This document shows positions 32,260 through 40,929 of a stretch of 45,951 bases of DNA, one piece after another (within the stretch, counting starts at the first letter, position 1; each line of letters opens with the position of its first letter). The DNA is from JAVBLT01 sp031553315 (GTDB lineage: Bacteria > Verrucomicrobiota > Kiritimatiellia > RFP12 > DVOR01). Under the pieces are notes generated by a model that did not search any database, was not told the DNA's origin, and saw nothing but the letters and a program-made list of their open reading frames with translations. The position numbers and the translations under genes were made by a program. Where the stretch lies: positions 1 through 45,951 of the forward strand of contig JAVBLT010000047.1 of the NCBI GenBank assembly GCA_031553315.1, read 5' to 3'.

Positions 32260-34284
32260 ATGATCCCCACCGGCCCCCGCACACACCTGCTCGACGACCC
32301 CTGGCTCAAACCCTACCAGCAAGCCATCGAACACCGCACCACCCACACCAGCCACCGCCTCCAGCAGCTCACCGCCGGCACACAAGGCTCCCTCCCCGAA
32401 TTCGCCTGCGCCCACGAATACTACGGCCTCCACAAAACACCCCAAGGCTGGACCTTCCGCGAATGGGCCCCCAACGCCGCCGGAATCTGGCTCGTCGGCG
32501 ACTTCACCCAATGGGAAATCCTCCCCCAATACGGCCTCCAGCGCCTCCCGGGGCGCGACGTCTGGGAAATCACCCTCCCCCCCCAAGCCATCCGCCACGG
32601 CCAATTCTACCGCCTCCAGATCACCTGGAACGGCGGCAGCGCCGAACGCATCCCCGCCTACGCCCGCCGCATCATCCAAGACCCCGCCACCACCCTCTAC
32701 GCCGCCCAGGTCTGGGAACCCCCAACCCAGTATCAATGGAAAACCCCATTCACCGTCCCACCCCGCCCCCCCCTCATCTACGAAGCCCACATCGGCATGG
32801 CCCAGGAAAAAGAAGGCATCGGCACCTACACCGAATTCACCCTCAACACCCTCCCCCGCATCCACAAAGCCGGCTACAACACCATCCAGCTCATGGCCAT
32901 CATGGAGCACCCCTACTACGCCTCATTCGGCTACCACATCTCCAGCTTCTTCGCCGCCAGCTCACGCTTCGGAACCCCCGAAGAACTCAAACACCTCATC
33001 GACACCGCCCACAGCCTCGGCATCGCCGTCATCATGGACATCGTCCACTCACACGCCGTTAAAAACGAGCGCGACGGCCTCTCCCTCTTCGACGGCACCC
33101 CCTACCAATACTTCCACAACGGCACCCGCGGCTGGCACGAAGCCTGGGACTCCCGCTGCTTCGACTACGCCAAGCCCGACGTCCTCCACTTCCTCCTCTC
33201 CAACTGCCGCTACTGGCTCGACGAATACCGCTTCGACGGCTTCCGCTTCGACGGCGTCACCTCCATGCTCTACCTCCACCACGGCCTCGGCGTCGACTTC
33301 ACCAGCTACGCCATGTACTTCGACCAGACCACAGACCCCGACGCCTTCACCTACCTCACCCTCGCCAACACCCTCATCCACCAGCTCCGGCCCGACGCCA
33401 TCACCATCGCCGAAGACGTCTCCGGCATGCCCGGCATCGCCGCCCCCCCCCAAGACCACGGCGCCGGCTTCGACTACCGCATGGCCATGGGCGTCCCCGA
33501 ATGCTGGTTCCGCCTCGTCCGCGACACCCGCGACGAAGACTGGAACATCAGCCTCCTCTGGCACGAACTCACCAACCGAAGACCCGACGAACTCACCGTC
33601 AACTACCTCGAAAGCCACGACCAAGCCCTCGTCGGCGGCAAAACCTTCCTCTTCCAGATGCTCGACACCGCCATGTACCAAGCCATGCACCTCCACTCCG
33701 GCGACCCCCTCGTCGAGCGCGGCGTAGCCCTCCACAAAATGGCCCGCCTCGCCACCCTCGCCACCTGCGGCAACGCCTACCTCAACTTCATCGGCAACGA
33801 ATTCGGCCACCCCGAATGGATCGACTTCCCCCGCGAAGGCAACAACAACTCCTACCACTACGCCCGCCGCATCTGGACCCTCCGCGACAACCCCACCCTC
33901 TACTTCAAAGCCCTCGGCGACTTCGACCAAGCCATCCTCACCCTCATCACCCGCCACAACACCCTCCACAACACCACCCCCCGCCGCCTCCACACCTCCG
34001 ACAACGAAAAAATCCTCGCCTTCATCCGCGGCGACCTCCTCTTCATCTTCAACTTCCACACCACCCACTCCCACGCCCACTACCCCCTCATCGTCCCCCC
34101 CGGCCGCTACACCCACCTCCTTGATACCGACGCCCCCCCCTTCGGCGGCCAGAACCGCATCACCCCCAACCAGACCTACCCCCTCGCCACCCTCACCCAA
34201 AACAACGAAGCCAACTTCGCCATCCGCCTCTACCTCCCCTCCCGCACCGCCCTCATCATCCAAAGAGAATCACCCGCCGGGTGA
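32260..34284 (+). CDS. glgB: 1,4-alpha-glucan branching enzyme, eukaryote-like GH13_8 type
   Basis: A 674-aa enzyme that introduces alpha-1,6 branches in glycogen. A CBM48 domain is at ~55-150 (WTFREWAPNA, LVGDFTQWE). The catalytic (beta/alpha)8 part has the nucleophile Asp331 (DGFRFDGVTSMLY), acid/base Glu385 (TIAEDVSG) and Asp454 (ESHDQ). The DGFRFDGVTSM and GVDFTSYAMYF stretches are those of the eukaryotic branching-enzyme subgroup, not the E. coli GlgB type. GAAAGGAG lies before the ATG. The end of the gene includes a perfect palindrome, ATCACCC-GCC-GGGTGAT (34269-34285), without a T tract. Confidence 0.92.
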   Translation: MIPTGPRTHLLDDPWLKPYQQAIEHRTTHTSHRLQQLTAGTQGSLPEFACAHEYYGLHKTPQGWTFREWAPNAAGIWLVGDFTQWEILPQYGLQRLPGRDVWEITLPPQAIRHGQFYRLQITWNGGSAERIPAYARRIIQDPATTLYAAQVWEPPTQYQWKTPFTVPPRPPLIYEAHIGMAQEKEGIGTYTEFTLNTLPRIHKAGYNTIQLMAIMEHPYYASFGYHISSFFAASSRFGTPEELKHLIDTAHSLGIAVIMDIVHSHAVKNERDGLSLFDGTPYQYFHNGTRGWHEAWDSRCFDYAKPDVLHFLLSNCRYWLDEYRFDGFRFDGVTSMLYLHHGLGVDFTSYAMYFDQTTDPDAFTYLTLANTLIHQLRPDAITIAEDVSGMPGIAAPPQDHGAGFDYRMAMGVPECWFRLVRDTRDEDWNISLLWHELTNRRPDELTVNYLESHDQALVGGKTFLFQMLDTAMYQAMHLHSGDPLVERGVALHKMARLATLATCGNAYLNFIGNEFGHPEWIDFPREGNNNSYHYARRIWTLRDNPTLYFKALGDFDQAILTLITRHNTLHNTTPRRLHTSDNEKILAFIRGDLLFIFNFHTTHSHAHYPLIVPPGRYTHLLDTDAPPFGGQNRITPNQTYPLATLTQNNEANFAIRLYLPSRTALIIQRESPAG

Positions 34285-34308
34285 TCCCCCCCTCAACCAT
34301 GAACCGTT

Positions 34309-34471
34309 TAGAGCATGTTTCGAATGAGATTTCCGGATTTTGCGAAAGTGAATTTTGGTTTTGACAAACGCTTGAGGTGATCCCTAGCAACGCTACGGCG
34401 ATCTGAGAGGGTGAAGTTCAAAAACAAAAAGCACCGAGAAAAAGCGGAAAGATCAATCGAAATATGCCCTA
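34309..34471 (+). repeat. 163-bp palindromic MITE-like repeat, copy 3
   Basis: Full-length copy bracketed by TA at both ends, 24 bases after glgB. One base of the central stem has changed (CCCTAGC instead of CCGTAGC), and the right end reads ATGCCCTA instead of ATGCTCTA. An open frame starting at GTG within its right arm runs into the following peptidase gene but is not the likely start. Confidence 0.9.
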
Positions 34472-34530
34472 ACGGAAAAGGGGCGCCGCCACCCTCCACC
34501 GTCAACCGTCCACCATCCACCAAACCACCC

Positions 34531-35562
34531 ATGACCCGCCGCACCTTCCTCCTCCACACCCTCGCCCTCACCCTCCCCCGCCCCATCCTCGCCACCCCAA
34601 AAGAAAGCGGCCTCCCCCTCCTCCCCCCCACCGGCCAAGCCCCCCTCGACGGCACCACCCTCGCCCCCTTCATGCACACCGGCACCCACGACCCCCGCAC
34701 CGGCATGTACGGCAACACCCGCAAAGACAACGCCGGCAACCCCCGCTTCCATGAAGGCATCGACATCGCCCCCCTCCACACCCACCCCCAAACCCACCTC
34801 CCCCTCGACCTCATCCACACCATCGCCCCCGGCGCCATCGCCTACATCAACCGCCACACCCACGAACCCTCCCTCTACGGCAACTACATCATCCTCCTGC
34901 ACACCGACCCCGCCTTCGGCACCTACTACAGCCTCTACGCCCACCTGCGCACCATCCACCCCCACCTCCAGCCCGGCCAGACCCTCCCCATCCACACCCC
35001 CCTCGGCCACATGGGCAACATCCCCGCCATCCCCCCCACCCGCGCCCACCTCCACCTCGAAATCGGCATCATCCTCAGCACCCACTACCACCGCATCGAC
35101 CCCGAACACGGCGGCACCTGGAACGGCGCCAACCTCTACGGCCTCGACCCCACCCGCATCTACGCCAGCCTCGACCCCCGCGGCCGCTTCCACATCGCCC
35201 CCCACCTCCAAAGCCAGCCCCCCGCCTTCACCCTCACCCTCCACCTCCAAACCCTCCCCGACTACTTCCGCCGCCACCCCACCCTCTGGCACAGCCACCC
35301 CTTCACCCCCGGCCCCGCCGCCATCACCTTCACCAGCCAAGGCATCCCCCAGCGCGGCCACAGCATCCCCGCCGCCCCCCCCGACCCCACCGTCCACAGC
35401 TGCGACCTCCCCCAGCTCCGCAAAGGCCGCCCCTACATCCAGCAGACCCGCCCCGGCCGCCACACCCTCACCCCCCGCGGCCACACCCTCCTCCAAAACC
35501 TCCTCGTCGACGAAACCACCCCCCTCCCCTCCGCCACCCCCCCACCCACCGAAATCGCCTGA
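34531..35562 (+). CDS. Secreted M23 (LytM-type) metallopeptidase
   Basis: A 343-aa protein. The start at 34531 gives MTRRTFLLHTLALTLP, a twin-arginine-like signal peptide, although no ribosome site is visible before it. The peptidase domain (~70-200) has the zinc ligands His74 and Asp78 (FHEGID) and His175 in HLHLE (173-177), plus YAHL (His138). M23 enzymes cut peptidoglycan cross-links, usually glycine-containing or DD-peptides. The C-terminal ~150 residues are Pro/His-rich and not recognised. The codon use is extremely C-rich. The same frame extends upstream into the palindromic repeat, which would add about 40 residues; the signal peptide argues against that. Confidence 0.82.
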   Translation: MTRRTFLLHTLALTLPRPILATPKESGLPLLPPTGQAPLDGTTLAPFMHTGTHDPRTGMYGNTRKDNAGNPRFHEGIDIAPLHTHPQTHLPLDLIHTIAPGAIAYINRHTHEPSLYGNYIILLHTDPAFGTYYSLYAHLRTIHPHLQPGQTLPIHTPLGHMGNIPAIPPTRAHLHLEIGIILSTHYHRIDPEHGGTWNGANLYGLDPTRIYASLDPRGRFHIAPHLQSQPPAFTLTLHLQTLPDYFRRHPTLWHSHPFTPGPAAITFTSQGIPQRGHSIPAAPPDPTVHSCDLPQLRKGRPYIQQTRPGRHTLTPRGHTLLQNLLVDETTPLPSATPPPTEIA

Positions 35563-35649
35563 TTCCCCATCAAGCACCCTTCGCTTCGCTTGCCCAACGG
35601 AGACCGTGTGCCCCTTTTGACAACGCGTTCATATTTAGGAATCACCGAT

Positions 35650-35797
35650 TATAGCCGTTTGCAATTGACATGCCCGCTTTTTTCCTCGCTTTTCCTTTTT
35701 GACTATCGTCCTTTTTGTTCACCGTAGCGCCGCTACGACGACCTGAAAAAGGAAAAGCCCCGAAGAAAACAGGAACGCTCAATTGCAACTTGCCCCA
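35650..35797. repeat. Divergent relative of the palindromic repeat
   Basis: About 148 bases forming a second long imperfect palindrome: TTTGCAATTGA near the left end pairs with TCAATTGCAA near the right end, CTTTTCCTTTTT pairs with a matching stretch, and the centre is CGTAGC-GCC-GCTACG. The layout and parts of the arms resemble the 163-bp family, so it looks like a related but distinct subfamily. No protein is encoded. Confidence 0.6.
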
Positions 35798-35915
35798 AAC
35801 CCGAAAATGAACCCTTTAATTTCATTCTCACGCGGAGGCGCGGAGTGCGCGAATAAAAAACCGAAAAAATTAATTTTTTTGTCAAATCCGCCCCCCTCTC
35901 CAGCGAACACCCTTA

Positions 35916-36078
35916 TAGAGCATGTTTCGAATGAGATTTCCGAATTTTGCGAAGGTGAATTTTGGTTTTGACAAACGCTTGAGGTGAGCCGTAGCAACGC
36001 TACGGCGATCTGAAAGGGTGAAGTTCAAAAACAAAAAGCACCGAGAAAAAGCGGAAAGATCAATCGAAACATGCTCTA
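35916..36078 (+). repeat. 163-bp palindromic MITE-like repeat, copy 4
   Basis: Full copy from TAGAGCATGTTTCGA to ACATGCTCTA with an intact central stem. This copy shows the most symmetrical ends. It marks the left border of the AT-richer gene block. Confidence 0.92.
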
Positions 36079-36099
36079 GAACCCCTGGAGAAACAAAAG

Positions 36100-36348
36100 A
36101 TGCCCCCCGCATTATTTCCCTTGCCCTTTTTGATCAATTCCATTATCCTAATCCCAATCTTTTGGAAGAAGGCACCCGCCTTCCAGCCAAAAGGAACCAC
36201 ACTTGATTTTGCGTTCACCGCATTACAGATCGTTCAAACGAAAATCGACCAAAATTATCTGGAACGACGTGTAAGCGGAGACGTGCCTCCATCTGGGCAC
36301 GTCTCTCTTCATGTTTTCCAGAAAGGCGCTTGGTCGTGCCTCGTTTGA
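36100..36348 (+). CDS. Doubtful small ORF upstream of the ABC gene block
   Basis: An 82-codon frame with GGAG about 9 bases before the ATG and a hydrophobic N-terminus (LFPLPFLINSIILIPIFW). The last third runs through a strong RNA hairpin (36278-36305), and no family is recognised. It may be a leader peptide, a remnant, or not a gene. Confidence 0.2.
   Translation: MPPALFPLPFLINSIILIPIFWKKAPAFQPKGTTLDFAFTALQIVQTKIDQNYLERRVSGDVPPSGHVSLHVFQKGAWSCLV
36278..36305 (+). other. Strong RNA hairpin in the leader of the ABC block
   Basis: A perfect 10-bp stem GAGACGTGCC/GGCACGTCTC with an 8-base loop. It is not followed by a T tract. Together with the terminator-like hairpin 33 bases downstream it could be part of a small RNA or an attenuated leader. 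Confidence 0.45.
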
Positions 36349-36377
36349 GAACATGCAACGAGAGGCGCGCCTTTTTT
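36338..36377 (+). terminator. Terminator-like hairpin before the mini CxxC gene
   Basis: GCCTCGTT pairs with AACGAGAGGC (two-base bulge), followed by GCGCC and T6. It ends 28 bases before the start codon at 36406. Either it ends upstream transcription and the block has its own start downstream, or it is an attenuator. Confidence 0.5.
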
Positions 36378-36405
36378 GTTTATAAAAGGCACAAAGGAAA
36401 CTGAA

Positions 36406-36564
36406 ATGACCAAGAAAAAATCCATCATCCTGATTCTGCTTGCCGTTGCCACGGTTTCATTTGTGGCAGGCGTGAAATGCTGGGCCTGCAACGGAACCGG
36501 ATTCGGCAACAAAGGCAAATCGGCCTTCACCTGCACCTTCTGCAAAGGCAAAGGCTGGCAATAA
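36406..36564 (+). CDS. Mini membrane-anchored CxxCxGxG protein
   Basis: A 52-aa protein: MTKKKS, one hydrophobic helix (residues ~7-23), then two CxxCxGxG motifs, CWACNGTG (25-32) and CTFCKGKG (43-50), the pattern of the DnaJ zinc-binding region. AAGGA precedes the ATG by 8 bases. Two such motifs are enough for one zinc site. The helix may be a signal peptide or an anchor; the cysteines would then be outside the cytoplasm. No specific family is recognised. Confidence 0.65.
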   Translation: MTKKKSIILILLAVATVSFVAGVKCWACNGTGFGNKGKSAFTCTFCKGKGWQ

Positions 36565-36589
36565 CATTTCCGAAAAGAAAGGAATGGAT

Positions 36590-37264
36590 ATGAGCAGTTC
36601 AAAAGAAAAATCCGGAGGGCTTGGCTTCTTCGGTTGGTTTGGCCTGATTGGCCTCGTGGTTATTGCTGGAGGATTAATTGCCTGTAAATCATGTTCGTCT
36701 TGTCTGCTTTGCCGGATCGGTTCCCCTGCACCCGATACACTCGCGGATGAAAAAACAGCTCTACAAAACCTTCGCAATCTAACAGATGCTCAGGATCATT
36801 ATTTCCACCGCAATGAAAAAATGGCCGCCTCCATTACCCAGCTCGAATGGGGCGGGGATTTCGATGCCGTCGGGTGCATCATCTGGCGCGATCTTTGGAA
36901 TGCCCGCGGCGAAGAGCGTTCCCAATTGAAAGGCCCTTACTGTTACTACACCCTTCCTGTGGTCTCGTCCGAAGGCGAGCTTGACCCCTTCTCTTTCTGC
37001 GTGGCTGCAGTTCCAGTCAACACCGCCCATCCGCTTCTGATTGGAATTGTGGGACCGGTTAAAAACAGCCTGGCGTTCAAAAAGCCCTGGCCTTTCAAAC
37101 GAATTTGGAGAAAAGATGCGATAAAGGCATGGAGCGAACAAATCGCAACCCAAAAGCCAATTCCACAAGCCCAGTATGAGTCAATCAACCCTAAGCAAGC
37201 CGATTTCTTCAATTACACGGGTTACACCGATGAAAGCGTCAAATCCCGAACAATTGACAACTGA
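36590..37264 (+). CDS. Pilin-like or membrane-anchored protein of unknown function
   Basis: About 224 aa. The start at 36590 is chosen because AAAGGA then sits 6 bases upstream; the ATG at 36584 is too close to it. One membrane helix (residues ~12-32, FGWFGLIGLVVIAGGLIA) is followed by a Cys-rich stretch CKSCSSCLLC and then an ADEKTALQNLRNLTDAQDHY segment that resembles the first part of type II/IV pseudopilin globular domains. There is no canonical prepilin cleavage site, so this is only a resemblance. It lies 25 bases after the mini CxxC gene. Confidence 0.6.
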   Translation: MSSSKEKSGGLGFFGWFGLIGLVVIAGGLIACKSCSSCLLCRIGSPAPDTLADEKTALQNLRNLTDAQDHYFHRNEKMAASITQLEWGGDFDAVGCIIWRDLWNARGEERSQLKGPYCYYTLPVVSSEGELDPFSFCVAAVPVNTAHPLLIGIVGPVKNSLAFKKPWPFKRIWRKDAIKAWSEQIATQKPIPQAQYESINPKQADFFNYTGYTDESVKSRTIDN

Positions 37265-37298
37265 ATTCATTCTTTTCGTGCAAAAAAGGAGTCTCTCT

Positions 37299-38714
37299 AT
37301 GAAACGCATTATGTTAAGCGCACTCTTCGCGCTCCCGTTTTTTTCATTCGCCTCTGAACGCGATAAACCCATTGATCAGCGCGACCCCACGCTCCCCGTT
37401 CGAGCGGCCAGCACAGACGACTGGCTCAAATCGTGGCAACCGGGTTACAAAGTGCAATCCATGGCAAGTTTCAAGTTGGAAGGGGATATACGCATCCTTG
37501 ACGACGGCAACCCCAAATTCTGGTGGAATTGGAAAAAATACACAAACCAACGGCTCCACTCCAATTACGAAGGCAAATCCATCGTCAACACCTATTGTTT
37601 AACCGACGCGCCCACGTTGAAACTGGTGCGCATTTACAATACCGTGCTTGTTGATCGCACACTTGCGACAACCCTCGAGCCGACCTGGACGCCATTTAAA
37701 ACCATTATTCAGGTGTTTTCAGAAGGGAAAGGTATCGGCCCTTATATCGAACGGGTGCAAAAATTTCTTGAGAATTTGCCCGTCGTGGGAAAAGATGCGA
37801 AAGATTTCGCCAATCCTTTTTTACAACAAGCCGAATCTCTTGCAAAAATTCCGTCTGTGCTTATCAACATGGCAGCAGCGAGTGCAGGTATTCAACTCAA
37901 AAACGGCGGAGCCGAAATCGCCACGAATAGCCCTTTTTGGAAAAACCTTCCCGGCTCATCCGCGATCGATCAATATGACAATATGGCGATGACGCTTCGC
38001 GACGCTCTCCATGCTCACAGCTTCTATATTGGAAGCAACGGTCGTTGGGATTCCGTTTTTATCTCGCTTTCCGAGGACAACGGTTACCGTTTTGCACAAC
38101 TTTCCGAAATGCAGGAAAAAGCAAAAAACTCAAATGAATCGTTTGACACGCTCCTGAACACATGGACGGCGAATACGCCACATTTGGCCGATAAAAGCCC
38201 TGTTCGAGGGCTCTTTGAGCGGGAAACCTTCGCCCTGACCCGCGCCATTTTCGGCGGCATGAAGCGAAACATCGGCGAGAGCTGGACGGTCGACGGCGGT
38301 CTATTCAACTCCTTCCTCCATCCCGATCTTCAAGGCTCGTTCACCGGTAAAGCCATCCTCACCTACAAGGAAACCGATACAATTGCTTCTAAGACCGCTC
38401 CTCAAAAGAAGTACAATTGCCGCATCATTGAACTGCGTGATTCAGCCGAAATCAACGGCAGAAAAGAACAAAGCTCACTGAAGTACGACGAAGGCCCCGG
38501 CAAATTCAACGCCGCGCTCGATACCCGAGTGAGCACAGCACGTCTTTTCATCGATAACGAGAGCGGCCAGGTCATCCGTTTTGAAACCTATCTGAGGTCA
38601 AAGCTCGAAGTGCTCCCGGAACTGTTGCTGACCGAAGGCCTTAAAGGCGATGGGGAACTGCGCTTCGAAGTCCGTTACGATGCCGATGTGGTCAAATCCA
38701 CCTTTGTAAAGTAA
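37299..38714 (+). CDS. Secreted protein A of the ABC block
   Basis: A 471-aa protein with signal peptide MKRIMLSALFALPFFSFA; AAGGAG lies 8 bases before the start. The middle (residues ~60-300) is unrecognised. The last ~165 residues share a domain with the secreted protein at 40916: both have AIFGxxKxxxGExWxVD (here residues 317-332), then matching beta-strand-like stretches ending in a G-x-L-x-x-E/x-F/V pattern. The ABC ATPase gene starts 3 bases later. Function unknown; a partner or cargo of the adjacent transporter is the simplest reading. Confidence 0.75.
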   Translation: MKRIMLSALFALPFFSFASERDKPIDQRDPTLPVRAASTDDWLKSWQPGYKVQSMASFKLEGDIRILDDGNPKFWWNWKKYTNQRLHSNYEGKSIVNTYCLTDAPTLKLVRIYNTVLVDRTLATTLEPTWTPFKTIIQVFSEGKGIGPYIERVQKFLENLPVVGKDAKDFANPFLQQAESLAKIPSVLINMAAASAGIQLKNGGAEIATNSPFWKNLPGSSAIDQYDNMAMTLRDALHAHSFYIGSNGRWDSVFISLSEDNGYRFAQLSEMQEKAKNSNESFDTLLNTWTANTPHLADKSPVRGLFERETFALTRAIFGGMKRNIGESWTVDGGLFNSFLHPDLQGSFTGKAILTYKETDTIASKTAPQKKYNCRIIELRDSAEINGRKEQSSLKYDEGPGKFNAALDTRVSTARLFIDNESGQVIRFETYLRSKLEVLPELLLTEGLKGDGELRFEVRYDADVVKSTFVK

Positions 38715-38717
38715 TCC

Positions 38718-39680
38718 ATGACACTCTGCGAAATCATGCATTTCAAAGCCCCTCCCATCATTGGGAGGGAGGGTGGTTTTTTGCGCCGCCCCCGGGAAGA
38801 ACGCATCGGTCTTACCATTCCCCGCCTTCACCTGAAGGCGGGGGCAATTTACGCTTTAATCGGCCCCAGCGGCGCAGGAAAAAGTGTGTTGCAAAGCCTG
38901 ATCGCCGGGTTTCCCGCCTTCGCGCTCAGATCTCGGAACAGCCATGAGACCTATCAGTGCTTTGGCGTGGAGCTGCCGGCAGAAACCTTCGCTAGCCGCC
39001 GGAATCTTGACACAGCCACTGGGAAAATCTTTGAACGGGGGGCGGTGCTCTATCTGCCGCAAAGCCTGCCGACCGACAAATCTTTCGCTCTTAAAACCGA
39101 AAGCCTAATGCGAGATGTTATAAAAGCGGCTCAGGAAAATTTTTCGATTACCGGTGAAATTGCCCCCCTTAAGGCTCGTTTCATAGAAATGAACATGCCG
39201 GTCGTCCTCAAGAAGAAATTGACCGCGCTTTCCGGCGGTGAACGCCGCCGCGCCGAATTGCTTACGCGCCTTCTTCTGCTGGAACACTCCCAAAAACCCT
39301 CTTTGGTCATTCTCGATGAACCGACGACGGGGTTCGACACCGAATCCGAAGCTGCCTTCCTCAAGGAAATCCGGCGCTATGCCGATCACTTGGCCAAACG
39401 AAAGGTTCCCGTCTCTTTTTTAATCAGCACCCATGCCATGCACCACCTCGGAGAAGGATCCGTTTTCGATGAAATCATTGTGGTCAACCGCGATAAAAAC
39501 GAAACCGCCCATGGCGATCACCTCACGTGTTGCGTGGTCTGGCAAGGTGCCGCCGTTGAAGCACCGCAAACACTCATTCGCCCTTTTAAAGAAGATATGC
39601 GGGAGTTTTCATGGTCGAAACTTTTCCATGCCTTTGAAAAAACAACAACCGAAGCCCTGACAAGGAGTTACAATGTGTAA
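38718..39680 (+). CDS. ABC transporter ATPase
   Basis: Up to 320 aa. Walker A GPSGAGKS (Lys55), Q-loop LYLPQS, signature LSGGERRR, Walker B LVILDEP and H-loop STHAM are all present, so it should hydrolyse ATP. The region between Walker A and the signature is longer than usual and unrecognised. The start is uncertain: ATG 38718 has no ribosome site, whereas TTG 38781 is in frame with GGAGGGAGGG 7 bases upstream; that sequence is locked in a perfect hairpin (CCCTCCCA/TGGGAGGG, 38750-38769). It overlaps the permease gene by 8 bases. Confidence 0.9.
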   Translation: MTLCEIMHFKAPPIIGREGGFLRRPREERIGLTIPRLHLKAGAIYALIGPSGAGKSVLQSLIAGFPAFALRSRNSHETYQCFGVELPAETFASRRNLDTATGKIFERGAVLYLPQSLPTDKSFALKTESLMRDVIKAAQENFSITGEIAPLKARFIEMNMPVVLKKKLTALSGGERRRAELLTRLLLLEHSQKPSLVILDEPTTGFDTESEAAFLKEIRRYADHLAKRKVPVSFLISTHAMHHLGEGSVFDEIIVVNRDKNETAHGDHLTCCVVWQGAAVEAPQTLIRPFKEDMREFSWSKLFHAFEKTTTEALTRSYNV

Positions 39681-40929
39681 AACCCTGTCAGTAGATCTCG
39701 GCCGAATCTTGCGCCGCCGTTTTTGTGAAAACCCAGTTCGGGTCGTCTGTGAATTTTTTCTGATGCCCGCTTTGGTTGCATTGGTTATCACACTTGCCTT
39801 TATTTTGCGCTATACCCCGGTTCAACACCGTGAAGGCCTCGCCTTTTTTGCCACGCTCTATGCCTTTTGGTGCGGCCTTTTTGGAAGTTGCCAAAGCATC
39901 AACACCGAGCTTGCCACCGGTGAATGGAGTTACTGGGTGTTGGGTATGAGGCGGCGCTTCGGATGCCATCTGCTGGCTCACATTTTTTCCGGTATTCTTA
40001 CAGCGTTTTTGCAGGTAACCGCTTGCGTGGCGGCGATAGGGGCGATTAATTTTTTAACCGGCGGCCTCGTCATGCAAAACCTCTGCAATGTTTACTTCAG
40101 CACCGATGTGTTCTTCCAGGATATACTCAACGCCTGCTCCGGATTTTGGGCAATGACCGGCACAAACCGATACCTGGCGCTTGAGATCCTCTACCTTGCC
40201 ATGTTTGTGGCGCTGATCTCGGGTGTGGGGTTTGGAATTCTTTTCAGCACTTTTTTCAAAGAACCGATCACCTCGCTCAACGTTTCTGTTGCCTTCATCG
40301 TCATTCTGGCAATTCTTTCCTACACGACTCTTCACGACCCAAGTCGCAAAGACGTCACCTACAATCCCCCGGGAGAGACGCCGCGTTCCTTCATGCCGCT
40401 TTACCTGACTCTCCGGCAGGAGAATCTCCCGTATAAAAACCTAAAAATAGAATCAGATCTTGGGAAGCGCCGTGATGCCGACGTCCTTGAAAATATTTCC
40501 TGGGCATTTCCCCAACGCTACTTCTTCAACATTGCCCGCCTCACTTTCGGCAACGTTCCGTACCTGAATCGGCGTTGCGGTAAAGAAAACAACAAAATCT
40601 GCCGTTGCGCAAAATGCCTGGGTATCACTGAATGTGATGGGCGTTGGGCTGAAATTTATTTTTCGTCTAAAATTGCCGATACAGCCACATTCGAGCCCAA
40701 CTCCGTCTGGCGTGAAACAATCGGAAAAACCAACGCCGACATTATAGCCTTTTACCAAGCACACGGCGGCCTGTGCAAAAGCAATCTGTGGGATGTTCGC
40801 TCGCTCTTTGGACTGCTCAAAAAAATTATTTTTTTTGAAACGATGGCTGTTCTCGGAATTTTTATTCTAACGATTGCCGGCGCTTATCTGTGTATGAAAA
40901 AGAAGGAGATCTACTATGTCTTGCGTTAA
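39673..40929 (+). CDS. ABC-2 type permease with a Cys-rich extracytoplasmic domain
   Basis: A 418-aa membrane protein with about six helices (residues ~24-45, 55-72, 100-127, 165-193, 200-216, 386-407), the ABC-2 exporter layout. Between the last two helices lies a ~165-residue soluble domain with CGKENNKICRCAKCLGITEC, a cysteine set that could form disulfides or bind metal. Together with the ATPase it would form a homodimeric exporter or a MacB/LolCDE-like mechanical transporter; the substrate is unknown. It overlaps genes on both sides (8 and 14 bases). Confidence 0.8.
   Translation: MCKTLSVDLGRILRRRFCENPVRVVCEFFLMPALVALVITLAFILRYTPVQHREGLAFFATLYAFWCGLFGSCQSINTELATGEWSYWVLGMRRRFGCHLLAHIFSGILTAFLQVTACVAAIGAINFLTGGLVMQNLCNVYFSTDVFFQDILNACSGFWAMTGTNRYLALEILYLAMFVALISGVGFGILFSTFFKEPITSLNVSVAFIVILAILSYTTLHDPSRKDVTYNPPGETPRSFMPLYLTLRQENLPYKNLKIESDLGKRRDADVLENISWAFPQRYFFNIARLTFGNVPYLNRRCGKENNKICRCAKCLGITECDGRWAEIYFSSKIADTATFEPNSVWRETIGKTNADIIAFYQAHGGLCKSNLWDVRSLFGLLKKIIFFETMAVLGIFILTIAGAYLCMKKKEIYYVLR

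Noticed and set aside
35826..35851. Short run of CGCGGAG-like units
   Set aside because: Only two or three imperfect units; too little to call a repeat array.
36338..36405. A start for the mini CxxC gene at TTG 36376
   Set aside because: It falls in the T tract of the terminator-like hairpin; the ATG at 36406 has a proper ribosome site.
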